Shown here one piece after another: positions 1 to 7,814 of a DNA stretch of 64,000 nt. The position numbers and the translations under genes are program-made. Under the pieces are notes generated by a model. The model did no database searches. It worked only from the letters and a program-made list of their open reading frames with translations, and had not been told where the DNA came from. Origin of the DNA: Cupriavidus consociatus (GTDB lineage Bacteria > Pseudomonadota > Gammaproteobacteria > Burkholderiales > Burkholderiaceae); contig NZ_JAGIQA010000034.1 of assembly GCF_017814975.1 (NCBI RefSeq), forward strand, positions 1-64,000, written 5' to 3'. Numbering within the stretch: the first letter of the stretch is position 1; the number at the start of each line of letters is the position of its first letter.

Positions 1-720
1 CTGCAGCGGCTGGTGAAGTCGGAAGCGTTCCGCACCGCCGACCTCGATACCGGACTGATCGAGCGCAACGAGAAGACTCTGTTCCCGCCGCCGGCGCCGG
101 TTGGCATGGAAATCATCGCGCTGGCCGTGGCCGCGCTGCTGGACCGCGAGGCGCGCGAACTGCGCATCGACGCCGCCGATCCGCACTCGCCGTGGACCCA
201 CGGCGGGGCGTGGCGGCTCAATGGCGGCGTCTCGCGCCAGCTGCGCTTCGGCTACGGCGACCATGTGCTCGACGTGACGCTGAACACCAATGCGCGCGGC
301 AGCACGCTGATCTACGCCGACCAGGCCGCGCCCTTCGCCAGCACCTGCCAGGCCGACGACCTGCGCGTCAACCTCGGCACCCGCCGTGCGCATGGGCAGG
401 TGCACAGTGACGGCGAAACCTTCCATGTGTTCTATGCCGGACGGCATGTCGCGCTGGCGTGGCTCGACCCGCTGGCCCATGCCGGCGAATCCGAGAGCGA
501 GGGCGGCAAGCTGACCGCGCCGATGCCCGGCAAGGTCATCGCGGTGATGGTCGAGGCGGGCAGCACGGTCACGCGCGGCACACCGCTGCTGGTGATGGAG
601 GCGATGAAGATGGAGCACACCATCAGCGCGCCGGCAGATGGCGTGGTCAGCGAAGTGCTCTACGGAGTGGGCGAGCAGGTGGCCGAAGGGGCGCAATTGC
701 TGGCGTTCGAGGGCAAGTAA
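1..720 (+). CDS. mccA: Methylcrotonyl-CoA carboxylase alpha subunit, C-terminal part (5' end outside window)
   Basis: The reading frame is open from base 1, so the N-terminal biotin carboxylase domain lies upstream of the window. What remains is about 239 residues: the tail of the carboxylase core (SEAFRTADLDTG), a linker region, and a C-terminal biotinyl/lipoyl domain with the biotinylation motif MEAMKMEH, whose Lys carries biotin. By family knowledge this subunit carboxylates biotin for 3-methylcrotonyl-CoA carboxylase in leucine and isovalerate breakdown. An HMG-CoA lyase, the next dedicated enzyme of that pathway, follows two genes later. A propionyl- or acetyl-CoA carboxylase alpha chain is the alternative; the lyase neighbour favours methylcrotonyl-CoA. 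Confidence 0.88.
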   Translation: MQRLVKSEAFRTADLDTGLIERNEKTLFPPPAPVGMEIIALAVAALLDREARELRIDAADPHSPWTHGGAWRLNGGVSRQLRFGYGDHVLDVTLNTNARGSTLIYADQAAPFASTCQADDLRVNLGTRRAHGQVHSDGETFHVFYAGRHVALAWLDPLAHAGESESEGGKLTAPMPGKVIAVMVEAGSTVTRGTPLLVMEAMKMEHTISAPADGVVSEVLYGVGEQVAEGAQLLAFEGK

Positions 721-888
721 GTGGCGCGGGCGGACGGGGACCGGCCCGAGGGCCTGACCCCCGATCGCATTCCTCTGCCAAAATAGCCTTTTGAGCGATC
801 AACGCCCGCCGTCGATCCCGCGCACGGGAAAACAGCAATAGGACGCCCCGTTGCACGCCCCGCCCCAGCAACATCCCCTGGAGACAAG

Positions 889-1830
889 ATGAAGTTGCAG
901 TTGTACGTCCCCGACGGCCGCTATGACCCGTGGATCGAAGGCTTTGCCGAGGCCCTGCCCGAAGCCGAATGCCAGACCTGGGAGGACAGCCGCGGCAAGC
1001 CAGCCGACTACGCCGTGGTCTGGCGCCCGCCGGTGGAAATGCTGCGCGGCCGCACCGACCTGAAGGCGGTCTTCAATCTCGGCGCCGGCGTCGACGGCAT
1101 CCTGCGGCTGCGCGACGAAGCACCCGATGCGCTGCCCGCCGGCGTGCCGATCGTGCGGCTGGACGATGCCGGCATGGCCGCCCAGATGGCAGAGTACGTC
1201 ACACATGCGGTGCTGCGCTATTTTCGCAAGCTCGACGCCTATGAGGCGCAGGAGCGCGCCGGCCACTGGAAATTCCTCAAGCCGCATCGCCGCGCCGACT
1301 TCACCATCGGCGTGATGGGCGTGGGCACGCTCGGCACACATATCGCCCGCACGCTGGCCGGCTTCGGCTTTCCGGTGCGCGGCTGGAGCCGCACCGCGCG
1401 GGCGATCGAAGGTGTCAGCGGGTTCTACGGCGATGCGGGCCAGGCGCCGTTCCTGAACGGCCTGCGCGTGCTGGTCAATGTGCTGCCGCTGACACCGCAG
1501 ACCGAGAACATCCTGAATGCCGGCCTGTTCGCGCGGCTGGCGCAGGGCGCCTATGTGATCAACGTGGCGCGCGGCCAGCACCTGGTCGAGGAAGACCTTG
1601 TGGCCGCTGTGCAGTCGGGCCAGCTTGCGGGCGCCACACTCGACGTGTTCCGCACCGAGCCGCTGCCGGAGGATCATCCGTTCTGGCAGGAGCCGCGCAT
1701 CACGGTGACACCGCATATCTCGGCGCTGACGCTGCGCGAGGACAGCATCGCCCAGATCGCCGGCAAGATCCGCGCGCTGCGCGCGGGCCAGCCCATCGCC
1801 GGCGTGGTCGACCTGCAGCGCGGGTACTGA
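889..1830 (+). CDS. ghrA: D-2-hydroxyacid dehydrogenase, glyoxylate/hydroxypyruvate reductase A-like
   Basis: A 313-residue NAD(P)-dependent 2-hydroxyacid dehydrogenase. The nucleotide-binding fold shows GVMGVGTLG around residue 145. The NVLPLTPQT and INVARGQHLVEEDL segments and the late His in VTPHISALT match the catalytic half of GhrA-type enzymes, which reduce glyoxylate and hydroxypyruvate in the cytoplasm. The ATG is preceded by CTGGAGAC at good spacing. It sits between two leucine-catabolism genes on the same strand, so it may be co-transcribed, but no pathway link is visible. Substrate is assigned by family only. Confidence 0.85.
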   Translation: MKLQLYVPDGRYDPWIEGFAEALPEAECQTWEDSRGKPADYAVVWRPPVEMLRGRTDLKAVFNLGAGVDGILRLRDEAPDALPAGVPIVRLDDAGMAAQMAEYVTHAVLRYFRKLDAYEAQERAGHWKFLKPHRRADFTIGVMGVGTLGTHIARTLAGFGFPVRGWSRTARAIEGVSGFYGDAGQAPFLNGLRVLVNVLPLTPQTENILNAGLFARLAQGAYVINVARGQHLVEEDLVAAVQSGQLAGATLDVFRTEPLPEDHPFWQEPRITVTPHISALTLREDSIAQIAGKIRALRAGQPIAGVVDLQRGY

Positions 1831-1872
1831 GCGCCACGGCACCCCACAATGAATAACAGACAGGAGACGGCC

Positions 1873-2808
1873 ATGACCATCCCGAACTACGTGAAGATCG
1901 TCGAAGTCGGCCCGCGCGACGGCCTGCAGAATGAAAAAGCCATGGTGCCGACCGACGTCAAGGTCGCGCTGGTCAACCAGCTGACCGACGCCGGCTTCGT
2001 CAATATCGAGGCCGCCTCGTTCGTCTCGCCCAAGTGGGTGCCGCAGATGGCCGACGGCGCGGATGTGATGGCCCGCATCCAGCGCCGGCCCGGCACGCTG
2101 TATTCGGTGCTGACGCCGAACATGAAAGGCTTCGAAGGCGCCGTCGCGGCCGGCGCCGACGAGGTGGTGATCTTCGGCGCCGCCAGCGAAGCGTTCTCGC
2201 AGAAGAACATCAACTGCTCGATCGCCGAGTCGATCCAGCGCTTCGAGCCGGTCGCCGCCGCCGCAAAAGAGAAGGGCGTGCGCCTGCGCGGCAGCATCTC
2301 GTGCGCGCTGGGCTGCCCCTACCAGGGCGAGGTCCCGGTCAGCGCGGTGGTCGACGTGGTGCGCCGCATGCGCGAGCTGGGCTGCGACGAGATCGATATT
2401 GCCGACACCATCGGCGTGGGCACGCCGGTGCGCGTGCAGGAAGTGATGCGGGCGGCCGCCGCGGAGTTCGCGCTGGACCGGCTCTCGGGCCATTTCCACG
2501 ATACCTACGGCCAGGCGCTGTCCAATATCCTGGCCAGCCTGGAAGTGGGCATCTCGATCTTCCACGCCTCGGTCGCCGGGTTGGGCGGCTGCCCGTATGC
2601 CAAGGGCGCGACCGGCAACGTGGCCACCGAAGACGTGCTGTACATGCTGCACGGCATGGGCATCCATACCGGCATCGACCTGGAAGCGGTGGTGCGCACG
2701 GGCGACTACATCTCGCAGGCGATCGGCCGCGCCAACAGCTCTCGCGTCGGGCGGGCGCTACTGACCAAATGGGCCGCCGCCAGCGATGCGGCGCCCGCCT
2801 GCGCCTGA
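1873..2808 (+). CDS. mvaB: Hydroxymethylglutaryl-CoA lyase
   Basis: A 311-residue enzyme that cleaves HMG-CoA to acetoacetate and acetyl-CoA, the last step of leucine degradation. The N-terminal VEVGPRDGLQNE and the C-terminal signature GLGGCPYAKGATGN, with its catalytic Cys, identify the family. SCALGCPYQG is also typical. I place the start at the ATG behind CAGGAGACGG; an in-frame ATG 24 bases upstream lacks a better ribosome site. It lies 42 bases after the dehydrogenase and 34 bases before the YbaK gene, consistent with one transcript continuing from the methylcrotonyl-CoA carboxylase genes. Confidence 0.95.
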   Translation: MTIPNYVKIVEVGPRDGLQNEKAMVPTDVKVALVNQLTDAGFVNIEAASFVSPKWVPQMADGADVMARIQRRPGTLYSVLTPNMKGFEGAVAAGADEVVIFGAASEAFSQKNINCSIAESIQRFEPVAAAAKEKGVRLRGSISCALGCPYQGEVPVSAVVDVVRRMRELGCDEIDIADTIGVGTPVRVQEVMRAAAAEFALDRLSGHFHDTYGQALSNILASLEVGISIFHASVAGLGGCPYAKGATGNVATEDVLYMLHGMGIHTGIDLEAVVRTGDYISQAIGRANSSRVGRALLTKWAAASDAAPACA

Positions 2809-2842
2809 GCCCGGACCTCTGAACACACGACAGGAAGAACCC

Positions 2843-3343
2843 ATGACGGCAAGTAACGAAGCGCTGCCCGAATCCGCGCAGCGCGTGGCGGACCTGCTGG
2901 CCGGGCTCGGCCACGACTGCCCGGTGGTGATGCTGCCCGCCACCGGCAAGACCTCCGCAGAAGCGGCGGCGGGGCTGGGCTGCAGCGTGGCGGAGATCGC
3001 CAAGTCGATCATCTTCCGCCGCGTCGAGGACGATGCGCCGGTGCTGGTGATCGCCAGCGGCAGCAACCGCGTCGACGAGGCCAAGGTGGCCGCGCGCGTC
3101 GGTGCGCTGGGCAAGGCCGATGCGCGTTTCGTGCGCGAGAAGACCGGCTATGCCATCGGCGGCGTCTGCCCGATCGGCCATGCGGTCACGCCGGTGATGC
3201 TGCTCGACCAGGACCTGTTCCGCTACGACAGCCTGTGGGCCGCCGCCGGCCATCCGCATGCGGTGTTCAACCTGACGCCGCAGCAACTGCAGCAGATGAC
3301 CGGCGCGGAAGTTGCCGACGTGGCCGCGGGAGCGCCGGCATGA
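2843..3343 (+). CDS. YbaK/EbsC-type aminoacyl-tRNA deacylase
   Basis: A 166-residue protein of the YbaK/ProX editing-domain family, which hydrolyses mischarged tRNAs such as Cys-tRNA(Pro). Visible family features are the Lys-containing block EIAKSIIFRR, the ASGSNRVDEAKV segment and the GYAIGGVCPIGH loop. The start is set by AGGAAGAACCC just upstream of the ATG. Its TGA overlaps the ATG of the next gene (ATGA), so the two are translationally coupled. Substrate specificity within the YbaK/YeaK/ProX group cannot be read from sequence. Confidence 0.85.
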   Translation: MTASNEALPESAQRVADLLAGLGHDCPVVMLPATGKTSAEAAAGLGCSVAEIAKSIIFRRVEDDAPVLVIASGSNRVDEAKVAARVGALGKADARFVREKTGYAIGGVCPIGHAVTPVMLLDQDLFRYDSLWAAAGHPHAVFNLTPQQLQQMTGAEVADVAAGAPA

Positions 3344-3375
3344 GCGCCGGCATGAGCGCCGGCATGAGCGCCGGG
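3340..3375 (+). repeat. Three tandem 12-bp units at a start codon
   Basis: ATGAGCGCCGGC occurs three times in tandem, with one base change in the last copy. Each unit begins with a possible start codon and encodes Met-Ser-Ala-Gly, so the number of units sets the N-terminal length without changing frame. Confidence 0.9.
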
Positions 3376-3822
3376 GTGCCATCTGCGCAGCCATCTGAGC
3401 TGCGACCAGGGCTGACCTTCAGCTGGCAATACACGGTGCCCCCCAAGGCCACTGTGCCGCGGCTGTATGACGATATCCCCGGCTGCCCGGAGATGCCCGA
3501 CGTGCTGGCCACCGGCTACCTGGTCGGCATCATGGAATGCGCCTGCCTGCAGATGTTGCGCGAATACCTTGACTGGCCGCGCGAGCAGTCGCTCGGCACG
3601 CTGGTCAGCTTCTCGCACCTGGCGCCGACGCCGCCGGGCATGACGGTGACGGTCAAGGGCCAGCTGGTCGAGGTGGACGGCCGCCGCCTGCGCTTTGAAC
3701 TGAGCGCCTGGGACGGTGAGGACAAGATTTCCGAAGGCGTGCACGAGCGCCACCTGATCGACGCGGGCCGCTTCAACGAGAAGGTGGCGGCCAAGGCCGC
3801 GCGCCAGCAGAAGCATGCCTGA
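3340..3822 (+). CDS. FlK-like hotdog thioesterase
   Basis: About 160 residues resembling fluoroacetyl-CoA thioesterase FlK and its relatives. The FlK triad Thr-Glu-His can be placed: Thr in VLATGYL, Glu eight residues later in IMECAC, and His in FSHLAP. The EVDGRRLRFELSAWDG strand is nearly FlK-like. Most FlK relatives in ordinary proteobacteria are general acyl-CoA thioesterases, so fluoroacetate activity is not implied. The start region is a triplicated 12-base unit (Met-Ser-Ala-Gly three times) offering ATGs at 3340, 3352 and 3364; the first overlaps the upstream stop. The 3' end overlaps the next gene. Confidence 0.75.
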   Translation: MSAGMSAGMSAGVPSAQPSELRPGLTFSWQYTVPPKATVPRLYDDIPGCPEMPDVLATGYLVGIMECACLQMLREYLDWPREQSLGTLVSFSHLAPTPPGMTVTVKGQLVEVDGRRLRFELSAWDGEDKISEGVHERHLIDAGRFNEKVAAKAARQQKHA

Positions 3823-4078
3823 AACGCGCGCGCCAGCCACGCTTGCGGCATTGGCCGCGGAACTCGCGGCACAGGCCGAACGGCTGGAAACGCCGGTGCC
3901 CTCGCCGTGCCGCAACGTCTGCCGCATGGACGCGGCCAGTGGCTACTGCGAGGGCTGCCTGCGCACTATCGAAGAGATCGCCGGCTGGTCGTCGGCCAGC
4001 GACGAAGACAAGCGCCGCACCTGGGCGCAACTGCCCGGGCGCGCCGCCTGGCTGGCGGGCGAGGAGACACCCTCTTGA
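3815..4078 (+). CDS. DUF1289 family protein
   Basis: An 87-residue protein with the DUF1289 signature: SPCRNVCRMD, then YCEGCLRTIEEI and W. The four Cys suggest a small metal-binding fold; function is not established. The ATG lies inside the last codons of the thioesterase gene and its TGA overlaps the TTG proposed as start of the next gene, so it is embedded in a compact run of four genes. The N-terminal 30 residues are Ala-rich and not part of the domain. Confidence 0.85.
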   Translation: MPETRAPATLAALAAELAAQAERLETPVPSPCRNVCRMDAASGYCEGCLRTIEEIAGWSSASDEDKRRTWAQLPGRAAWLAGEETPS

Positions 4079-5004
4079 GCGAAGCATCGATGCCCACGTT
4101 GCCCGAGACCATGCGCGTGTTCGAGCGCGGGTGGCTGTCGGCCAACAACATCCTGTTCGTCGATGGCGACGATACCGCACTGGTCGACACCGGCTACGTC
4201 ACGCATGCGCCCCAGACCGTGGCGCTGGTTGCGTCCGCGCTGCAGGACCGTCCACTGGCGCGCATCCTCAACACGCACCTGCACTCCGATCACTGTGGCG
4301 GCAACGCCGCGCTGCAAGCGCGCTGGCAGCCGCGCACCGCAATTCCGGCAGCCGAAGCCGCGGCCGTGGCCGCGTGGGATACCGAGGCGCTCACCTATCG
4401 TGCCACCGGGCAGCAGTGCGACCGCTTCGGCTTCGACAGCGTGCTGCACGATGGCGACGCGGTGACGCTGGGCGGCATCGACTGGCAGGTCGTGGCCGCG
4501 CCAGGCCATGACCCGCATGCGGTGATGCTGTTCGCACCGGGGCCACGCATCCTGATTTCCGGCGATGCGTTGTGGGAAAACGGCTTCGGCGTGATCTTTC
4601 CCGAATTGGAAGGCGAAAGCGGCTTCACCGAGCAGGCGGCGGTGCTGGCGCGCATCGCGGAACTCGATGCGCGGCTGGTGATTCCCGGCCACGGCCGTAT
4701 GTTCACCGACGTCGATGCCGCGGTCGAGCGCGCGACCGCGCGGCTGCGCCACCTGAGCGCCGATCCCGCGCGCAATGCCAGCCATGCGGTCAAGGTGCTG
4801 GTGAAGTTCAAGCTGCTGGAGCAGCAGCGGATGACGCAGGGGGAACTGGCGCGGTGGATGGCGGAGGCGCCGTTGATGGTGCGGATACGCGACCGGTTCA
4901 TGCCGCAGCAGGAGATGGCGCAGATTTCCGCGCAGACGGTGCGGGCGCTGGCGGGCGTCGGGGCACTGGCGGTGGAGGGGGAGTGGGTGGTGAACAAGGA
5001 TTGA
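4075..5004 (+). CDS. Metallo-beta-lactamase-fold hydrolase
   Basis: A 309-residue MBL-fold protein with the metal-binding motif NTHLHSDHCGG, further ligands in APGHDPHAV and SGDALWE, and VIPGHGRMF. The C-terminal 80 residues form a helical region like the LACTB2/glyoxalase-II-related groups. I favour the TTG start because GAGGAGA lies seven bases upstream and the TTG overlaps the preceding TGA; the ATG at 4090 is the alternative and lacks a nearby ribosome site. Substrate is unknown. It is the last gene of the plus-strand run and converges on the TonB receptor gene. Confidence 0.8.
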   Translation: MSEASMPTLPETMRVFERGWLSANNILFVDGDDTALVDTGYVTHAPQTVALVASALQDRPLARILNTHLHSDHCGGNAALQARWQPRTAIPAAEAAAVAAWDTEALTYRATGQQCDRFGFDSVLHDGDAVTLGGIDWQVVAAPGHDPHAVMLFAPGPRILISGDALWENGFGVIFPELEGESGFTEQAAVLARIAELDARLVIPGHGRMFTDVDAAVERATARLRHLSADPARNASHAVKVLVKFKLLEQQRMTQGELARWMAEAPLMVRIRDRFMPQQEMAQISAQTVRALAGVGALAVEGEWVVNKD

Positions 5005-5064
5005 GATGGTTGCAGGGCCGGCGCCTCAACGAAGTCCCGCCAGCCGCTAAGCCACCACGCGGCC

Positions 5065-7227
5065 TCAGAACGACGTCCTGAACCCCAACTTCACGCTCCT
5101 GCCCGCCAGCGGTGCGATATCCCGCAGGATCGACGTCGCATTGCGCGCATCCTGGTTGGTCAGGTTATCCCCGCGCAAATACACCAGCGTCTGCGTCCCG
5201 GCCACCTTGAACTTGTAGGTCAGCGCCAGGCTCAGCAGCGTATAGGCATCGGTCGGCGTGTCGTTGGCCGGGACGCGCGTCTGCTTGGCCGCGTACGTGA
5301 CATCCACGCGCGCGCCCCACGGACCCGCGCCATACACCAGCGCGCCGCCCAGCCGCAGCGGTGCCAGCCGCGGCAGCGGCTCGCCGGTGTCGCGGTTCTC
5401 GCCGCGTACGTAGTCGGCGCGGGCCTCGAAATCGAGTGTGTCGCTGCTGGTCAGCATCTTCTGCAGCAGCCGCGTCTTGCCTTCGGCCTCGAAACCATAC
5501 AGCGTGGCCGGCACGCCCAGGTACTGGAATTCCGGCAGTGAATCCGGGCTGCCCGGGGCGACCACGTCGCCCGCCTCGTCGCGCGCGCGGCCCGTGGCCG
5601 ACAGCGCCAGGTAGTTGGCAAAGCGGCTGTAGTAGCCCGATACGCTCGCGCTGTGCGCCCCCGACTTGAAGCGCGCGCCCAGGTCGATCGAGGTGGCGCG
5701 TTCCTTGTTGGCGTTGGGGTCGCCCACCTCCCACGAGCCGGTGGCCACGTGCGGGCCGTTGGCGTACAGCTCGTAGAAGGTCGGCGCGCGCTCCGTGTAG
5801 GACAGGTTGCTGGTCAGCGACCACGCCGGGCTGACCTTGTACAGCAGGCCGGCCGAAGCGCTGGTCGCGTTGAAGTTGCGGTTGGCGTCGGCAAAGCGGT
5901 CGTTGCCGTTGGCGCTGGCCTTGATGCTGCTGTGGTCGAGCCGGCCACCGAAGTTGAGCTTGAGGTCGCCCGACGCGGTCAGTGGCAGCTCTTCGAACAG
6001 GAACAGCGCGGCGTTGTCGGTATTGGTGCTCGGCACGAACGCTTCCTCGCCCAGCGCGGAGAAATCGGTATGGCCGAACTGCGTGCCGATCACGCCCGTC
6101 ATGTTGCCGATTTTGGCGTGCTTGGCCTCGAAGCGCGCGTCCCAGCCGCGGTTCTTGAAGATCGTGCCGGTCTCGCCGCCTTCGATCTCCTTGTGCTCGT
6201 AGTCGGTGTAGCTGAACTTGCCCTTGACCGATTCGATCCAGCCGCCGGTACTGCCGGCCAGGCTGCGCGCCTCGCCTTCCAGCGCGAAGCGGTCCTGCTT
6301 CATCTTCAGCCGCACGTCCTCCTCGGCGGGCGTGCCGTAGTCATTGCGGTAGGCGCTGTAGTTGGCGCCGATGAAGCCGTCGGCCCAGGTGTAGGAGCCG
6401 CCCAGCGAGCCGCCCTGCTGATCGGCGCTGGTGTTGGGCAGGCGGCCGTAGGCCTCGCTTTCGCCCTCGGGCAACGGCTCGGCGGCGCGCAGGCGGTCGC
6501 TGCGGGCGTAGCCGGGAATGCGCAGGTCGCTGGTCTTGCGCGCGAAGGCATCGGCATGGACCGCGAACTGGCCGTTGCCGGCCTCGATCAGCGCGCTGGC
6601 ATTGCGGGCCTCGTCGCCGCCGATGGTGCCGCTGGCATCCACGGCGCCGCCGACGCCTTCGATCGGCTCTTTGGGGATACGGTTGTCGATCACGTTGACC
6701 ACGCCGCCGATAGCATTGCCGCCGTACATCAGCGCCGCCGGGCCGCGTACCACCTCGATGCGCTCGGCCACCAGCGGATCCAGCGCTACTGCATGGTCAT
6801 AGGAGAGAGTCGAGGCGTCGACGGTGCTGCCGCCGTTCTGCAGCACCTTGATGCGGTCGCCATCCAGGCCGCGAATCACCGGACGGCTGGCATTGGGGCC
6901 GAAATACGTCGACGACACGCCGGGCATCTTGTCGAGCGTCTCGCCCAGCGTGCTGGCCTGGCGCACGGCCAGCGCGTCGCCACCCAGCGTCGAAACGGGC
7001 GCGACCATGTCGTTCAGTTCGCTGCCGAGCGGGTTGGCGGTGACGACGACTTCGCGCAGCGTGCCGGTGGCGGTGGCAGGGGCGGTCTCGGCAGCGGCCG
7101 CAGGCGTGGCGGTCTGCGCGTGCGCGGGTGCCGCCAGGGCAGCAAGCGAGGCAGTCAGGGAGGCAGCAATGGCCGCAAGCGGGGTCAGGCGGGGGGCGCT
7201 GTTTTTCGGGAAGTTCTGTGGGGACAT
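5065..7227 (-). CDS. TonB-dependent outer-membrane receptor, ZnuD-like
   Basis: A 720-residue receptor with a signal peptide ending near AHAQ, a plug domain (VVVTANPLGSEL, then GVSSTYFGPNASRPVIRG, LDGDRIKVLQNG, IEVVRGPAALMYGGNAIGGVVNVID) and a long beta-barrel ending in Phe (KLGFRTSF). The plug closely follows the pattern of neisserial ZnuD, a zinc-uptake receptor, and the gene lies downstream of a COG0523 GTPase and a Zur-like repressor gene, so zinc import is the likely role. It is 164 bases after the small exported-protein gene, possibly in the same transcript that starts at the operator near 9164. Heme or another metal complex cannot be excluded. Confidence 0.85.
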   Translation of the reverse strand: MSPQNFPKNSAPRLTPLAAIAASLTASLAALAAPAHAQTATPAAAAETAPATATGTLREVVVTANPLGSELNDMVAPVSTLGGDALAVRQASTLGETLDKMPGVSSTYFGPNASRPVIRGLDGDRIKVLQNGGSTVDASTLSYDHAVALDPLVAERIEVVRGPAALMYGGNAIGGVVNVIDNRIPKEPIEGVGGAVDASGTIGGDEARNASALIEAGNGQFAVHADAFARKTSDLRIPGYARSDRLRAAEPLPEGESEAYGRLPNTSADQQGGSLGGSYTWADGFIGANYSAYRNDYGTPAEEDVRLKMKQDRFALEGEARSLAGSTGGWIESVKGKFSYTDYEHKEIEGGETGTIFKNRGWDARFEAKHAKIGNMTGVIGTQFGHTDFSALGEEAFVPSTNTDNAALFLFEELPLTASGDLKLNFGGRLDHSSIKASANGNDRFADANRNFNATSASAGLLYKVSPAWSLTSNLSYTERAPTFYELYANGPHVATGSWEVGDPNANKERATSIDLGARFKSGAHSASVSGYYSRFANYLALSATGRARDEAGDVVAPGSPDSLPEFQYLGVPATLYGFEAEGKTRLLQKMLTSSDTLDFEARADYVRGENRDTGEPLPRLAPLRLGGALVYGAGPWGARVDVTYAAKQTRVPANDTPTDAYTLLSLALTYKFKVAGTQTLVYLRGDNLTNQDARNATSILRDIAPLAGRSVKLGFRTSF

Positions 7228-7391
7228 GGTGCGCGTAACGAAGCAGTGGCAATCAGCCCCGGGCTGGGCACGGCTGCAGGGCGCGGCAGGGCGCGTGCCA
7301 TCCCATAGGGGACGGCCGCACCAGGCAGGCGGCAGGTGTTCAGCTCAGGAAAATTCGAAAGCCGGGCACGCGGCGATGGCCGCGTCCCGGA

Positions 7392-7814
7392 TCAGGCGAG
7401 GGCGATGGCCGGCGCCGGTGGCGCGCGCGAATGGAAGGGGTGTGCGGCGGGGAGATCGGGCCAGCGCCAGGCGAGGTTGGCCGGCTTGACCGGCTTGCCG
7501 AACGCGAGCCGCGGCAGCGGCAGCTTGCCGCACAGCGTGTCGGCCACCGTGGCGCCGTCGAACAGCACGCAGGAGTGGCCGCTGAATTTCTGCGCCAGTG
7601 GGTGGGAATCGGTATCGGCGTCGGTGCTGCCGTCGGCCCCAGCCGACGTGGCCAACGTGGCCGACGCGGCTGTGCTGACCGCCGCCAGCCCGCCGTGCAC
7701 AATGCGGTGGGTCAGCCCGGCATGCTGCGCCAGCAGCAGGCATAGCGCCAGCCACAGCGCGAGCCACAAGCCCGGACCGTGCGCGCGCAGGCGGGCGAAC
7801 CAGTCAGTGCGCAT
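7392..7814 (-). CDS. Small exported protein of unknown function in the zinc block
   Basis: A 140-residue protein I cannot assign to a named family. It begins MRTDWFARL and has one hydrophobic segment (LWLALWLALCLLLAQHAG), which is a signal peptide or anchor, followed by His residues, an Asp-rich stretch (GSTDADTDSH), and the motif HSCVLFDGATVADTL with a conserved-looking Cys. The start overlaps the end of the upstream COG0523 gene by 11 bases, implying coupled expression. Its position between a metal GTPase and a ZnuD-like receptor suggests a periplasmic role in metal handling; that is inference from context. Confidence 0.7.
   Translation of the reverse strand: MRTDWFARLRAHGPGLWLALWLALCLLLAQHAGLTHRIVHGGLAAVSTAASATLATSAGADGSTDADTDSHPLAQKFSGHSCVLFDGATVADTLCGKLPLPRLAFGKPVKPANLAWRWPDLPAAHPFHSRAPPAPAIALA

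Noticed and set aside
799..2667. A 622-codon open frame on the minus strand opposite ghrA and HMG-CoA lyase.
   Set aside because: It is antisense to two well-supported genes, is rich in His/Arg/Ala as GC-rich shadow frames are, and shows no domain.
5653..7308. A 551-codon plus-strand frame opposite the TonB receptor.
   Set aside because: Composition is a mirror of the receptor codons (Gly/Ala/Val/Arg) with no motif; the receptor is clearly real.
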